Shown here one piece after another: positions 26,673-36,367 of a stretch of 64,000 nucleotides of DNA. Where the stretch lies: the NCBI RefSeq assembly GCF_900141745.1, contig NZ_FSRM01000001.1, forward strand, positions 1,302,001 through 1,366,000, read 5' to 3'. This DNA is from Paraburkholderia phenazinium (GTDB lineage: Bacteria > Pseudomonadota > Gammaproteobacteria > Burkholderiales > Burkholderiaceae). Numbering within the stretch: the first letter of the stretch is position 1; every line of letters begins with the position of its first letter. The position numbers and the translations under genes are program-made. A model generated the notes under the pieces. The model was not told the DNA's origin and did not search any database. It worked only from the letters and a program-made list of their open reading frames with translations.

Positions 26673-28154
26673 CTAAGCCAGCCGCTCGCGCGACGGGTCG
26701 AACAGCGGCCGTACATGTCGGTACAGCGTCCGGAAGCCATCCAGCCGCGCGCGCAAAGCCGCGTGTCGCGCCGGGTCCGGGGTGAATTCCATTTCGACCG
26801 GGGGTTTGGTGAGCACCTGCGCCGGATCGCCACCTGCCGCCAGCCAGCCGAGACGGGCCGCGCCGAGCGCGGCGCCGGTTTCGCCGCCGCCGTGCTTGCG
26901 GGTGGTGGTGTTTAGCGCGTCCGCCAGTAGTTGCGCCCAGTAGTTGCTGCGCGCGCCGCCGCCAAGCAGTGACAGTCCGCTCGCCTCGGTGCCTGCAGCG
27001 CGCAGTGCATCGAGCCCGTCAGTGAGCGCGAAGGTCACGCCTTCGAGCACCGCATAACCGAGCAACGCGCGATCGGTGGCGTGATTCATGCCGAAGAACA
27101 CGCCCTGCGCATACGGATCGTTGTGCGGCGTGCGTTCGCCGGATAGATACGGCAGGAAGAATGGCGCGCTCGCCAAAGCTTCGGGCTTCAGCGCTTCGAC
27201 TTCGGCGAGCAGTGTGGGTTCGTCGGTGGACGTGAGCTTGCAGACCCAGCGCAGGCAACTCGCTGCCGAGAGCACCACGCTCATCTGATGCCAGCGGTCC
27301 GGAATTGCGTGGCAAAACGCGTGCACGGCGGATGACGGATTCGGCCGGAAGCTGTCGCCGACTACACACAGCACGCCCGAGGTGCCCAGTGAGACAAAGC
27401 CGTCGCCCGGTTGCGTCGCACCGATGCCGATCGCGCTCGTCGCGTTGTCACCACCGCCTGCCGCGACGACGACACCGTCGCCGAGGCCAAACTCATGGGC
27501 CACGTCGGCCCGCAAGACGCCGGACGATTCGCTGCCTTCGCACAGACGCGGCATCTGCGAGCGGCTCATGTCGCAGGCGGCGAGCAGCGTGTCGGACCAG
27601 TCGCGCTTGGCGACATCGAGCCACAACGTGCCCGCGGCGTCCGAAGGATCGGACACCTTGTCGCCGGTCAGCTGCAGCCGCAGATAATCCTTCGGCAGCA
27701 GGACATAAGCTGTCTGCCGGAAAATCTCCGGCTCATGGCGTGCGACCCACAGCAGTTTGGGCGCGGTGAAACCGGGCATCGCGAGATTGCCGGCTATCTG
27801 GTGCAACTCCGGCGCGCGCTCGGTCAGCTCGGCGCATTCCTCGACGCTGCGCATGTCGTTCCACAGGATCGCCGGACGCAGTACACGGTCCTGCGCATCG
27901 AGCAGCACGGCGCCGTGCATCTGCCCCGAGAGGCCAATGCCGCGGATCTGGGCGAATTCGTCGGGATGTTTCGCGCGCAGGGCAAAGAGGGCAGCGCGCG
28001 TGCCTTCCCACCAGTCGGAGGGATTCTGTTCGGCCCAGCGCTGATGCGGGCGCGAAACGGTAAACGGAGAGCCTGCCGTACCGATCACGCGTCCGTTTGA
28101 CGCGAGCAGCAGGACTTTCACTTCGGACGTGCCGAGGTCGATGCCGAGATACAT
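26673..28154 (-). CDS. xylB: Xylulokinase
   Basis: A 493-residue FGGY-family kinase. The N-terminal ATPase motif is MYLGIDLGTSEVKVLLLA. The substrate-site segment LSGQMHGAVLLD is the xylulokinase signature, and GGDNATSAIG plus LLGGGARSNYWAQLLADALN form the second half. It phosphorylates D-xylulose to D-xylulose 5-phosphate in the cytosol, feeding the pentose phosphate pathway. The adjacent dehydrogenase (dalD-like) would supply xylulose from D-arabinitol. The gap to that gene is 161 bases and contains a GC-rich hairpin. Confidence 0.94.
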   Translation of the reverse strand: MYLGIDLGTSEVKVLLLASNGRVIGTAGSPFTVSRPHQRWAEQNPSDWWEGTRAALFALRAKHPDEFAQIRGIGLSGQMHGAVLLDAQDRVLRPAILWNDMRSVEECAELTERAPELHQIAGNLAMPGFTAPKLLWVARHEPEIFRQTAYVLLPKDYLRLQLTGDKVSDPSDAAGTLWLDVAKRDWSDTLLAACDMSRSQMPRLCEGSESSGVLRADVAHEFGLGDGVVVAAGGGDNATSAIGIGATQPGDGFVSLGTSGVLCVVGDSFRPNPSSAVHAFCHAIPDRWHQMSVVLSAASCLRWVCKLTSTDEPTLLAEVEALKPEALASAPFFLPYLSGERTPHNDPYAQGVFFGMNHATDRALLGYAVLEGVTFALTDGLDALRAAGTEASGLSLLGGGARSNYWAQLLADALNTTTRKHGGGETGAALGAARLGWLAAGGDPAQVLTKPPVEMEFTPDPARHAALRARLDGFRTLYRHVRPLFDPSRERLA

Positions 28155-28287
28155 GGGCGCGGAACCTTCGTCGTTGGGGATGCGCTACTGTAGCCGCACA
28201 CGGCGGTCGATGCCATGGGCGTTAGACCTGACCCGGGACGGCGTGCGGTGGTTCGTGGTGGCCGCGGCAGTGTGTCGTCAAGGAGGC

Positions 28288-28310
28288 GGGGGCGCGGTGG
28301 GCGCGCCCCC
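28288..28310 (-). other. GC-rich hairpin between the polyol dehydrogenase and xylB
   Basis: GGGGGCGCG (28288-28296) and CGCGCCCCC (28302-28310) form a 9-bp perfect stem with a five-base loop, 6 bases after the dehydrogenase stop codon. There is no T-run, so 3'-end protection or partial termination is more likely than full termination. Confidence 0.55.
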
Positions 28311-28315
28311 GAACC

Positions 28316-29722
28316 TTAGGCGCGCGTGGCTAGCCACGCATCCACGCGGGCTAGCGCACCGCGCAGCGCCTTCTCCAGATGGGGCGTTTGCGCGAGACTG
28401 CCCCACAGAAGCCGATCGGCGCAGAACGCCTGCAACGGGTCGGGCGCGGCAAAGAATGCGCGCGCAACGCGTTCGTCCATCACACCGTCCTGATACTTGT
28501 ACGGCAGCTTGCCGGCCTGCCAGCGGTCGAGAAAGCGGAAGAACAGCGCGGGCAGCATGGCAGTGGCCGCCGGCTCGACACCGCGTTCGAAGCACTCGGC
28601 GAGGGTCGGGGCAATGAAGCCCGGGATCTTCGAAAAGCCGTCGGCCGCGACCCGCTGATTGGTGTCCTGGATATGCGGATTGCTGAAGCGGTCGAGCACG
28701 ACGTCGCGATAGCGCGCCAGATCGAGCGGACTCGGCGTGAGACAGGGGATCACATCCTGTGTGACGTAATCGAAGGCGAACTGGCGGATCTCAGCGTCTT
28801 GCGTGCCTTCGTGGATGTAGTTCAGCCCGACCAGCGTTCCGGCCCAGGCAATGCAGCTATGGGTGGCATTGAGGATGCGGATCTTGGCCTCTTCATACGG
28901 CACCACCGATTCAACCAGCTCCGCGCCGACCCGCTCCCACGCCGGCCGTCCTGCGCAAAAGCGGTCTTCGATGACCCACTGGATAAACGCTTCGCCCATC
29001 ACCGGCACGGCATCGTCGAAACCGGTGGCCGCCAGCACGCGTTCGCGCACATCGGGGGTGGGTCGTGGCGTGATGCGGTCGACCATCGAGCTCGGCGAGC
29101 TCGTATTGGCGTCGAACCAGGCCGCGAGCGCGGCGGCGCCGCTGCGCTCGAGGAACTCGCTCATTCCGGCGTGAAAACGCTCGCCGTTGCTGCGCAGGTT
29201 GTCGCAGCTTTGCAGCGTTACTGGTCCGGCGTTGCGCTGCATGCGCGCTTCGAGAATCGCTGCCAATGCGCCGTAGATGGTCGTGCGGGCGCCTTTGAGG
29301 TCGGCGGCGAGGTCGGCAAGGGCGGTGTCGAGGCGGTCGTGCTCGTCGAGGTAATAGCCGCCTTCGGTGACCGTGAACGCGATGATCTTGCAGGCCGGAT
29401 CGGCACCCGCTTCGATCAGTCCATCGAGGGTCTCCGACCACGGCACCACACGCTCGATCGAACGCACCGTCTCATACTCGCGCTCGCCTGCTGGCGTGAC
29501 GGTCTCGAGCGTATAGACACCGTCTTGCGCCGCGAGTCCTTCGAGCACAGCGTTCATGTCGCCGCGAATATTGCCGACCGTGAGCGACCAGCGTGGTTCG
29601 CCTTCCTTGCGTAGCTCGTTCAGGCGGTGCAGATACCACGCCTGATGGGCGCGGTGAAACGATCCTGCGCCAATGTGCAAGATCACGTGGGCGTTCGCGA
29701 CGCCGCTTTGGCCGCTGTTCAT
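28316..29722 (-). CDS. dalD: D-arabinitol 4-dehydrogenase / mannitol 2-dehydrogenase family protein
   Basis: A 468-residue polyol-specific long-chain dehydrogenase. ATG 29722 has AAGGAG six bases upstream. The N-terminal Rossmann segment is [16 protein letters not shown]. The catalytic region includes [16 protein letters not shown], with the conserved Lys, and [20 protein letters not shown]. These segments and the length fit DalD better than the longer mannitol dehydrogenases. The probable reaction is D-arabinitol to D-xylulose, followed by phosphorylation by the neighbouring XylB. Mannitol to fructose remains possible. Confidence 0.85.
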   Translation of the reverse strand: MNSGQSGVANAHVILHIGAGSFHRAHQAWYLHRLNELRKEGEPRWSLTVGNIRGDMNAVLEGLAAQDGVYTLETVTPAGEREYETVRSIERVVPWSETLDGLIEAGADPACKIIAFTVTEGGYYLDEHDRLDTALADLAADLKGARTTIYGALAAILEARMQRNAGPVTLQSCDNLRSNGERFHAGMSEFLERSGAAALAAWFDANTSSPSSMVDRITPRPTPDVRERVLAATGFDDAVPVMGEAFIQWVIEDRFCAGRPAWERVGAELVESVVPYEEAKIRILNATHSCIAWAGTLVGLNYIHEGTQDAEIRQFAFDYVTQDVIPCLTPSPLDLARYRDVVLDRFSNPHIQDTNQRVAADGFSKIPGFIAPTLAECFERGVEPAATAMLPALFFRFLDRWQAGKLPYKYQDGVMDERVARAFFAAPDPLQAFCADRLLWGSLAQTPHLEKALRGALARVDAWLATRA

Positions 29723-30163
29723 AGGTGTCTCCTTTGTGGACCGGAGTTAGCGCTTGAGCGCTCGTGTCGATCCCTTGCGAAAGTTTTTCACGCACGGTCT
29801 ACGCGTGCGTTTTCTGGGTGGAGCATTTGCTCTGCATGTGAACGAATGATCGTATCCGGCGAATCGAAAGTCAAGGCGGCAAACGCCTCAATCTGTGGCG
29901 CAGCGCCGCGTGGCGGGGCATCTGCGAGGTGTGCGGAGAGTGGGCAGCGTTGTCTGGTGCCCCTTTGCAGGGCTGTTGCATTGCATCAAATTTGACATTC
30001 AAAGCGTCAGGAGTAACCCCGATGCAAAAAAGTATCAGTCTGCGGTCTCATTTTTAGTGGTGCGCAGCGCGTTTGAGGGCTAATTTCCGTTATACAAACC
30101 GAAGACCGGCGGCGCGCGTCAGAAATCAGCGCTGCAGCAAGCCGCTTCAATGGAGGAAGACAC
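29723..30163. promoter_or_regulatory. Divergent control region between dehydrogenase and AraC-type regulator
   Basis: A 441-base gap without a gene. Near the dehydrogenase, AGCGCTTGAGCGCT (29749-29762) contains the 6-base palindrome AGCGCT twice with two bases between, a possible operator. TTGACA at 29992-29997 could be a -35 element toward the AraC gene, but its -10 partner is weak. GGAGGAAG precedes the GTG start at 30164. Confidence 0.45.
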
Positions 30164-31153
30164 GTGCAACCCGATCTCGAGCTCGTGGCCGTGCGCCGCG
30201 ACGAATCGTTCAAGGTGTGGTCCCACGGGTATCCGTACCGCACGGTGCGCTGGCATTTCCACCCCGAATACGAAATCCATCTGATCGTGGCGACGACCGG
30301 CAAGGTGTTCGTTGGCGATCACATCAGCAACTTTGTGCCTGGCAATCTGGTGATGGTGGGGCCGAACCTGCCGCACAACTGGGTGAGCGACGTGCCGGAA
30401 GGCGAAACCGTTGAACGGCGCAATCTGGTCGTGCAGTTCGGACAGGAGTTCGTCGCGCACTGTATGGAGAGCTTTCCGGAGTGGCGGCAGGTGGAGGCGT
30501 TGCTGGCCGCTTCGCGGCGCGGGGTGTCGTTCGGCGCGCAAACCAGCGCGGCGATCCAGCCGCTCTTTATGGAGCTGTTGAACGCGCGTGGCTTACGCCG
30601 CATCGTGCTGTTCATGTCGATGTTCGAAGTGCTGGTGAGTGCTCAGGATACCGAACTGCTGGCGAGCCCTGCTTATCAGACGGATCCGACCGGTTTCGCC
30701 GCCACGCGCATCAATCATGCGCTGTCCTATATTGGCAAGAATCTGTCCTCGGACTTGCGTGAGTCAGATCTCGCGCAACTGGCGGGGCAGAGCGTGAGCG
30801 CTTTCTCACGTTATTTTCGCCGTCATACCGGCATGCCGTTCGTGCAGTACGTCAACCGCATGCGTATCAATCTCGCCTGCCAGATGTTGATGGACGATGA
30901 GTTGAGCGTGACCGATATCTGCTACAAGGTCGGCTTCAACAATCTGTCCAATTTCAACCGGCAGTTCCTGCTTGCGAAGGGGATGTCGCCTTCGAAGTTT
31001 CGCCGTTACCAGCATCTGAACGACGCGAGCCGCGATGCTTCCGATGAAGCCGCGGCTCGTGGTGACGGTGTTGCTGATGCTCCGGCGATTGTGCCGGCGG
31101 TGCAGAAGCGGGGGCGTGCGCGGATATCGGCTGGCGCTTATCGGGCGACGTAG
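30164..31153 (+). CDS. AraC-family activator (MtlR-like)
   Basis: A 329-residue regulator starting at GTG 30164, with a strong GGAGGAAG site. The N-terminal half has a cupin-like sensor: SHGYPYRTVRWHFHPEYEIHL and GDHISNFVPGNLVMVGPNLPHNW. The C-terminal ~100 residues are the two-helix-turn-helix AraC domain: DLAQLAGQSVSAFSRYFRR and VTDICYKVGFNNLSNFNRQF. These features resemble MtlR, the activator of Pseudomonas mannitol/arabitol genes, so it is probably an activator of the polyol genes here. An Ala-rich tail of about 45 residues follows the last helix. The cluster therefore has two regulators. Confidence 0.88.
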   Translation: MQPDLELVAVRRDESFKVWSHGYPYRTVRWHFHPEYEIHLIVATTGKVFVGDHISNFVPGNLVMVGPNLPHNWVSDVPEGETVERRNLVVQFGQEFVAHCMESFPEWRQVEALLAASRRGVSFGAQTSAAIQPLFMELLNARGLRRIVLFMSMFEVLVSAQDTELLASPAYQTDPTGFAATRINHALSYIGKNLSSDLRESDLAQLAGQSVSAFSRYFRRHTGMPFVQYVNRMRINLACQMLMDDELSVTDICYKVGFNNLSNFNRQFLLAKGMSPSKFRRYQHLNDASRDASDEAAARGDGVADAPAIVPAVQKRGRARISAGAYRAT

Positions 31154-31205
31154 CAGGTTCGAGGTACGTCGCTCGTCCCGTGGTGGCGGAGCGAGCGTCT
31201 GCGGA

Positions 31206-32204
31206 TTACAGCATCGTCCTCACATGCCACAACTCTGGAAACAGCACCACGTCCAGCATCTTGCGCAGATACAGCGCGCCGCTGGTACCGCCCGTGCCTT
31301 GCTTGAAGCCGATGATCCGCTCAACCGTCGTCACATGACGAAAGCGCCACTGCCGAAACGCGTCTTCCAGATCGACCAGCTCCTCAGCCATCTCATACAG
31401 CTCCCAATGCTGCGACGGATTGCGATAAACCTCGAGCCATGCTGCTTCCACTGACGCATCGTGCGTGGTCGGCTGGGTCCAGTCGCGCTCCAGCCTCTCG
31501 GGTGCAATCGCAAATCCGCGCCGCGCGAGCAGACGGATCACTTCGTCATAGAAGGAAGGCGCTTCGAGCGTGGCCTGCACTTCGGCGAGCACGTCAGGCC
31601 GATGCGCATGCGGCTTCAGCATCAGTTCATTCTTGTTGCCGAGCAGGAACTCGATCTGCCGGTATTGATGCGACTGAAATCCGGACGAGCTGCCGAGGTA
31701 AGGCCGCATCGCCGTGTATTCGGAAGGTGTCATCGTCGACAGCACGCTCCACGCCTGCACCAGCTGCTCCATGATGCGCGACACGCGCGCCAGCATCTTG
31801 AACGCGGGCGGCAACTCATCGCGATGCACCGCTTCGAGTGCGGCGCGCAGCTCGTACAACGCAAGCTTCATCCACAGTTCACTCGTCTGATGCTGGATGA
31901 TGAACAGCATCTCGTTGTGATCCGGCGAAAGCGGATGTTGCGCAGACAGGATGGAGCCGAGCGAGAGGTAATCCCCGTAGCTCATCGACTTCGAGAAATC
32001 GAGTTGGGCGTTGTGCCAGCCGTTGTCGGTCTCGCCCGCGCTTTCGTTTTCGTCGTCCGCCGCCGGGACATGTGGCGCTGAGGCAGCGTGAACTGCAGCA
32101 GTGCTACCGCTGCCGTGACCAAACGGACAGCCGCCCTGCACCGGCGCAGCAGCAGACTCATCAGGTGAACCAGGCAGCCCCGGCGTTTGCATATGATCGG
32201 TCAT
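31206..32204 (-). CDS. kynA: Tryptophan 2,3-dioxygenase
   Basis: A 332-residue heme dioxygenase. The core begins at about residue 65 with [13 protein letters not shown] and includes [21 protein letters not shown], the distal side and substrate site, and [12 protein letters not shown] with the proximal His. [15 protein letters not shown] closes it. It converts L-tryptophan to N-formylkynurenine. The first ~60 residues are a low-complexity extension holding GGCPFGHGS, a Cys-Pro pair of the kind seen in heme-responsive motifs. It is the third gene of the kynB-kynU-kynA operon and lies 10 bases after kynU. Some proteins of this group have such extensions. Confidence 0.95.
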   Translation of the reverse strand: MTDHMQTPGLPGSPDESAAAPVQGGCPFGHGSGSTAAVHAASAPHVPAADDENESAGETDNGWHNAQLDFSKSMSYGDYLSLGSILSAQHPLSPDHNEMLFIIQHQTSELWMKLALYELRAALEAVHRDELPPAFKMLARVSRIMEQLVQAWSVLSTMTPSEYTAMRPYLGSSSGFQSHQYRQIEFLLGNKNELMLKPHAHRPDVLAEVQATLEAPSFYDEVIRLLARRGFAIAPERLERDWTQPTTHDASVEAAWLEVYRNPSQHWELYEMAEELVDLEDAFRQWRFRHVTTVERIIGFKQGTGGTSGALYLRKMLDVVLFPELWHVRTML

Positions 32205-32214
32205 CGCGCGCTCC

Positions 32215-33465
32215 TCAGGTCACCGCGCCGCGAGCGGCAAATTCCGGTGCACGCCAGGTCTCTTTGACCAGCACCTCGTGCAGCGTTTCGACGGCATCCC
32301 ACACGTCGACAAAGCGCGTGTACAGCGGCGTGAAGCCGAAGCGCAACACACGTGGTTCGCGATAATCGCCAATCACCCCGCGCGCAATCAGCGCCTGCAT
32401 CACTTCATAACCGTGCGGATGTTCGAAGCTCGCATGCGAGCCGCGTTGCGCATGATCGCGCGGCGTGACGAGCGTAAGCGGAAACTCGGCGCAGCGCGAT
32501 TCGACCAGTTCGATGAACAGATCGGTCAGCGCCAGCGACTTCTGGCGAACCGCCTGCATATCGGTTTGCAGGAACACGTCGAGCCCGCATTCCACGAGCG
32601 CCATCGACACCATCGGCTGCGTGCCGCACAGGAAGCGTCCCACGCCGTCATCGGGCTTGTAGACCGGGTTCATCTCGAACGGCGCACGATGACCCCACCA
32701 GCCCGACAGCGGTTGCGCGAACGCATTCTGATGACGATGCGGCACCCACACAAACGCCGGCGAGCCGGGGCCGCCATTCAGATACTTATACGTGCAGCCC
32801 ACCGCGTAATCCGCGCCGACACCGTTCAGATCCACCGGCACCGCGCCCGCCGAATGCGCGAGGTCCCACAGCGCCAGCGCGCCCTTGTCGTGAATCAGTT
32901 TCGTGAGCGCCGCCATGTCGTGCATATAGCCAGTGCGGTAGTTCACGTGCGTGATCATCGCGATAGCGGTGTCGTCGCCGATCGCCGCAGGCAGTTCGGA
33001 CGGATCGTCGACGAGGCGCAGTTCATAGCCCCGGTCGAGCTGCTCGATCAGCCCCTGCGCGATATACAGGTCCGACGGGAAGTTCGAGCGTTCCGAGACG
33101 ATTACGCGCCGCTTCGGGTCGCGCTCGTTCGCAAGACGCACGGCGGCTGAAAGCAGCTTGAACAGGTTGATCGAAATCGTATCGGTGACGACGACTTCGT
33201 TGTGCGCTGCGCCGATCAGCGGTGCGAGCTTGTTGCCCAGGCGCCGCGGCAATGCGAACCATCCCGCGCTGTTCCAGCTGCGGATCAGTCCTTCGCTCCA
33301 TTCGGCGGCGATCACGGTTTGCGCGCGCTGCGCGGCGGCGGCCGGCGGCACGCCAAGCGAGTTGCCGTCCAGGTAGATGGTGGTCGAGGGCAGCGCGAAC
33401 TGGTCGCGCAGGGTGCCAAGCGGGTCGGCGCGGTCGAGCGCTACGGCTTCGTCACGGTTTTTCAT
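32215..33465 (-). CDS. kynU: Kynureninase
   Basis: A 416-residue PLP-dependent fold-type I enzyme. The PLP lysine is in [17 protein letters not shown]. The N-terminal [11 protein letters not shown] and the middle [16 protein letters not shown] are typical for kynureninases. It cleaves kynurenine to anthranilate and alanine in the cytosol. It lies between kynB and kynA in one operon, 10 bases before kynA and about 30 bases after kynB. Its ATG is preceded by GGACC and is taken at 33465. Confidence 0.95.
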   Translation of the reverse strand: MKNRDEAVALDRADPLGTLRDQFALPSTTIYLDGNSLGVPPAAAAQRAQTVIAAEWSEGLIRSWNSAGWFALPRRLGNKLAPLIGAAHNEVVVTDTISINLFKLLSAAVRLANERDPKRRVIVSERSNFPSDLYIAQGLIEQLDRGYELRLVDDPSELPAAIGDDTAIAMITHVNYRTGYMHDMAALTKLIHDKGALALWDLAHSAGAVPVDLNGVGADYAVGCTYKYLNGGPGSPAFVWVPHRHQNAFAQPLSGWWGHRAPFEMNPVYKPDDGVGRFLCGTQPMVSMALVECGLDVFLQTDMQAVRQKSLALTDLFIELVESRCAEFPLTLVTPRDHAQRGSHASFEHPHGYEVMQALIARGVIGDYREPRVLRFGFTPLYTRFVDVWDAVETLHEVLVKETWRAPEFAARGAVT

Positions 33466-33495
33466 GATGGTCCAGAGTCAAAAAATCAGAGTGGG

Positions 33496-34140
33496 TCAGC
33501 CGAGTTCGGCGGCGGGCAGCGCGCGCAGTACGGCGCGAACCGGGCTCGCATCGAGCGTGGCGAATTTGAGAGGCAGCGCGATCAGTTCGTAGTCGCCGGG
33601 CGCGATGGCATCCAGCACGATTCCTTCGAGAATCGCCATCCGGTGCGCGCGGATGCGGTGATGCGCGTCCATCGTCTTCGATTCCTGCGGGTCGAGCGAC
33701 GGGGTGTCGATGCCGATCAGCTTGACGCCGCGCGACGCCAGCAGATCGATCGTCTCCGGCGCGACTGCGCAGAATGCGCTGTCCCACGTCGTGGTCGGCG
33801 CTTGCTGGTAGGTGCGCAGCAGGATGCGCGGTGGCATACCGTCCAGCGAGCCGGCCACATGCTCGGGCGTGACCACCGGTGTTGCGCCAATGCAATGGAT
33901 CACGCGGCAGCGGCCCAGATATGCGTCGAGCGGCACCGCGCCAATGGCGGCGCCCTTGGCGTCGTAGTGAAGCGGCGCGTCGGTATGTGCGCCGGTATGC
34001 GGCGAGAGCGTGAGCCGTCCGACGTTGACGGGCGAGCCCGCCTCCATGCGCCAGACGCGCTCGATGCCAACCGGCGTATCGCCCGGCCAGACGGGCGTTG
34101 CGGTGTCGACGGCGGGGGTGATGTCCCAGAGTGTAGTCAT
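33496..34140 (-). CDS. kynB: Kynurenine formamidase (arylformamidase)
   Basis: A 214-residue metal-dependent cyclase-family hydrolase, starting at 34140 ([23 protein letters not shown]), the usual N-terminus and length for KynB. The longer ORF upstream would run through the promoter. The metal motif HxGxHxDxP is seen as [13 protein letters not shown]. It hydrolyses N-formylkynurenine to kynurenine. It is the first gene of the tryptophan degradation operon and is divergent from the Lrp-type regulator 131 bases away. Confidence 0.95.
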   Translation of the reverse strand: MTTLWDITPAVDTATPVWPGDTPVGIERVWRMEAGSPVNVGRLTLSPHTGAHTDAPLHYDAKGAAIGAVPLDAYLGRCRVIHCIGATPVVTPEHVAGSLDGMPPRILLRTYQQAPTTTWDSAFCAVAPETIDLLASRGVKLIGIDTPSLDPQESKTMDAHHRIRAHRMAILEGIVLDAIAPGDYELIALPLKFATLDASPVRAVLRALPAAELG

Positions 34141-34271
34141 GTCTCCGATGCGCCTTTCTGTGTATCTCTCGAATGATAGGCGGGGCGAGATGAAATGTGC
34201 TTGCGAAAAAATCTCGTTTTTTGGTCTCCCTTGGAACATAATTTGATGCAAACAGGAAAGGGAGACCGAAT
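34141..34271. promoter_or_regulatory. kynBUA / kynR divergent control region with two inverted repeats
   Basis: GGTCTCCCTT (34223-34232) and AAGGGAGACC (34258-34267) form a perfect 10-bp inverted repeat. The right arm contains the ribosome binding site of the regulator gene. A probable -10 for that gene, CATAAT (34237-34242), lies between the arms. CGAGAT (34186-34191) and ATCTCG (34211-34216) form a second repeat on the kynB side. These are candidate operator sites for the regulator. Confidence 0.6.
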
Positions 34272-34787
34272 ATGAACGCGATCTCGCTCGACGCCACCGA
34301 TTGCCGTATCTTGACGGTGCTTCAGCAAGAGGGAAGGATCAGCAATCTCGACCTGGCAGAGCGGATCTCGCTCTCGCCCTCCGCGTGTCTGCGGAGGTTG
34401 CGCTTGCTGGAAGAGCAGGGAGTGATCGAACGTTACCGGGCGTGCCTGAACCGCGAGGTGCTGGGCTTCGAACTGGAGGCGTTCGTGCAGGTATCGATGC
34501 GCAACGACCAGCAAAACTGGCACGAGCGTTTCGCCGAGGCGTTAAGGGACTGGCCGGAGGTGGTGGGAGCGTTCGTCGTGACGGGCGAGACTCATTATCT
34601 GCTGCGGGTGCTCGCGCACAACCTCAAGCACTACTCGGATTTCGTGCTGCAACGGCTGTATAAGGCGCCCGGCGTGATGGATATCCGCTCGAACATCGTT
34701 CTGCAGACGCTCAAGGAGGATTCGGGCGTGCCGGTGGAACTGGTGCCGGGAGCGATGGCCAGAACCAGCGTGGTTGCAGGCGACTGA
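34272..34787 (+). CDS. kynR: Lrp/AsnC-family regulator of the kynurenine operon (KynR-like)
   Basis: A 171-residue regulator. The helix-turn-helix is at residues about 8-55 ([34 protein letters not shown]). The RAM ligand-binding domain follows ([29 protein letters not shown]). It is divergent from the kynBUA operon, the same arrangement as KynR of Pseudomonas and Burkholderia, where kynurenine is the effector. AAAGGGAG precedes the ATG. A hairpin of GCCGC type lies at 34880-34896, beyond its stop. Confidence 0.9.
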   Translation: MNAISLDATDCRILTVLQQEGRISNLDLAERISLSPSACLRRLRLLEEQGVIERYRACLNREVLGFELEAFVQVSMRNDQQNWHERFAEALRDWPEVVGAFVVTGETHYLLRVLAHNLKHYSDFVLQRLYKAPGVMDIRSNIVLQTLKEDSGVPVELVPGAMARTSVVAGD

Positions 34788-34885
34788 GTGAAAGCGCGCA
34801 GGAAGTCCGGAGAAACGGCGCGGGCAGCATGCCGTGGGCCGACTCCGCGAGCAAATACTCGCGGCCCGGACGCAGCATGAGCCGC

Positions 34886-35395
34886 CTAGAGCGGCTTTAG
34901 TCCGTGGAATTCGCCGTTCTGGAACACCAGCGGTGCAGTCTCCCCGGCATCCTCACGGATCCCGCAGCGTTCCACTTCCCCAACGAAAATAACGTGGTCG
35001 CCTTCCTCGTAGCGGCTGCGGTTGTGGCATTCAAACCACGCTAGCGCACCGTCGAGCACCGGCATCCCGGAATCGCCTGCCGCGTGTGAGACACCCTCGA
35101 AGCGGTCACCCTTCACGGTCGCAAAGCGCTTGCACAGATCGAGCTGCGACGCGGCCAGCACGTTGACGACATAGTGGCTATTCGTCTGGAATGCCGGCAT
35201 CGACGCCGAACGCGTCGCGAGGCTCCACAGCACGAGCGGCGGCGCGAGCGACACCGAATTAAATGAGCTCGCCGTGATGCCGATCAACCGCCCCGACGCC
35301 GCACGTGTCGTAATGACGGTAACGCCGGTGGCGAACTGGCCCAGCGCCTTTTTGAAGGCGAGCTGGTCGAAATTGGGCGGACTGGCGCGCTTCAT
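34886..35395 (-). CDS. Flavin reductase domain protein
   Basis: A 169-residue protein of the flavin reductase/FMN-binding split-barrel family, starting at 35395 (MKRASPPNFDQLAFKKALGQF). The FMN-binding signature is FATGVTVITTRA...LIGITASSFNSVSLAPPLVLWSL, and a second part is SHYVVNVLAASQLDLCKRFA. Such proteins reduce FMN or FAD for a partner monooxygenase. No two-component monooxygenase gene is adjacent, so the partner is unknown. The longer ORF lacks a sensible start. The gene overlaps a hairpin shared with the convergent regulator gene. Confidence 0.87.
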   Translation of the reverse strand: MKRASPPNFDQLAFKKALGQFATGVTVITTRAASGRLIGITASSFNSVSLAPPLVLWSLATRSASMPAFQTNSHYVVNVLAASQLDLCKRFATVKGDRFEGVSHAAGDSGMPVLDGALAWFECHNRSRYEEGDHVIFVGEVERCGIREDAGETAPLVFQNGEFHGLKPL

Positions 35396-35737
35396 CGGAA
35401 GCAGATCCGCAGGGCCGGCCAGGCGGCCGCATATGGCGCGCGAAGGGTATAAATTGAATCGAAAGTCATGTAGAAAATCGGCGATTTGTCCCAATTTTAA
35501 CGGAATCGCGGGCGAACTGGCCGCGAACCTTGGCCGATGTCGCCATCAGGCGACCTCAATTCTTTCCAGTTGCCTTCGAGCGCTTTAGCTGCCATGAACC
35601 GCCGCCGCAGGCGTGGCCCGCTTCATGCGGGTAGCGGTAAATGTCCGCCGGCGGTCTGGCACGACAGGCGTGAAAAGGGCGGCGGTGCGGCGAGACCCGC
35701 CGTATCCGCGGGTGGCAACCAACGAGGAGCAGGCAAC

Positions 35738-36286
35738 ATGAGTGAAACAGTCGAAACCGCCACCCTTGGCGGCGGATGTTTTTGGTCCCTCGAAGCGGTT
35801 TTTCTCGGCGTCGACGGCGTCAATGTCGTGGAGTCCGGCTACGCGGGCGGTCAGACGGAGCGCCCGACTTACGAGCAGGTGTGCGACGGTGTCACCGGGC
35901 ATGCTGAAGTCGTGAAGATAGATTTCGACCCGGCACGCATCAGCTACCGCGAGGTTTTGGATATTTTCTTCGCGATCCACGATCCGACCCAGCTTAACCG
36001 GCAGGGCAACGACGTCGGCACGCAATACCGTTCGGTGATCTTCACTCATTCGGAAGCGCAACGCGAAACGGCGTTGCAGGCGATTCGCGAGATTGCCGCC
36101 GAAGGCATCTACGACGGACAGATCGTTACCCAGGTGCTGCCGCTCGACGGCAACTACTGGCCGGCCGAAGCCTATCATCAGAACTATTTCGCCCAGCATC
36201 CGGATCAGGGCTATTGCTCGTTCGTCGTGGCGCCGAAGGTCGCGAAGTTTCGTCAGAAGTTCGCGCATCGGGTCAAGGCGGATTGA
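35738..36286 (+). CDS. msrA: Peptide-methionine (S)-S-oxide reductase
   Basis: A 182-residue MsrA from ATG 35738, preceded by GAGGAGC; a longer in-frame ORF starting at 35537 lacks support. The catalytic Cys14 lies in GGGCFW. The GYAGG and TGHAEVVKIDFDP motifs and the DPTQLNRQGNDVGTQYRS segment are typical. It reduces methionine-S-sulfoxide in oxidised proteins with thioredoxin. The usual resolving Cys region is near the end (FAQHPDQGYCSFVV). Confidence 0.95.
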   Translation: MSETVETATLGGGCFWSLEAVFLGVDGVNVVESGYAGGQTERPTYEQVCDGVTGHAEVVKIDFDPARISYREVLDIFFAIHDPTQLNRQGNDVGTQYRSVIFTHSEAQRETALQAIREIAAEGIYDGQIVTQVLPLDGNYWPAEAYHQNYFAQHPDQGYCSFVVAPKVAKFRQKFAHRVKAD

Positions 36287-36367
36287 GCGCTGGGTGACCG
36301 GCGATGCAGTCCGGCTCGTTCCGGTTTGAGCGCGCACTGGTCGGGCCCAGGTGCCAGGTGCGGGATG

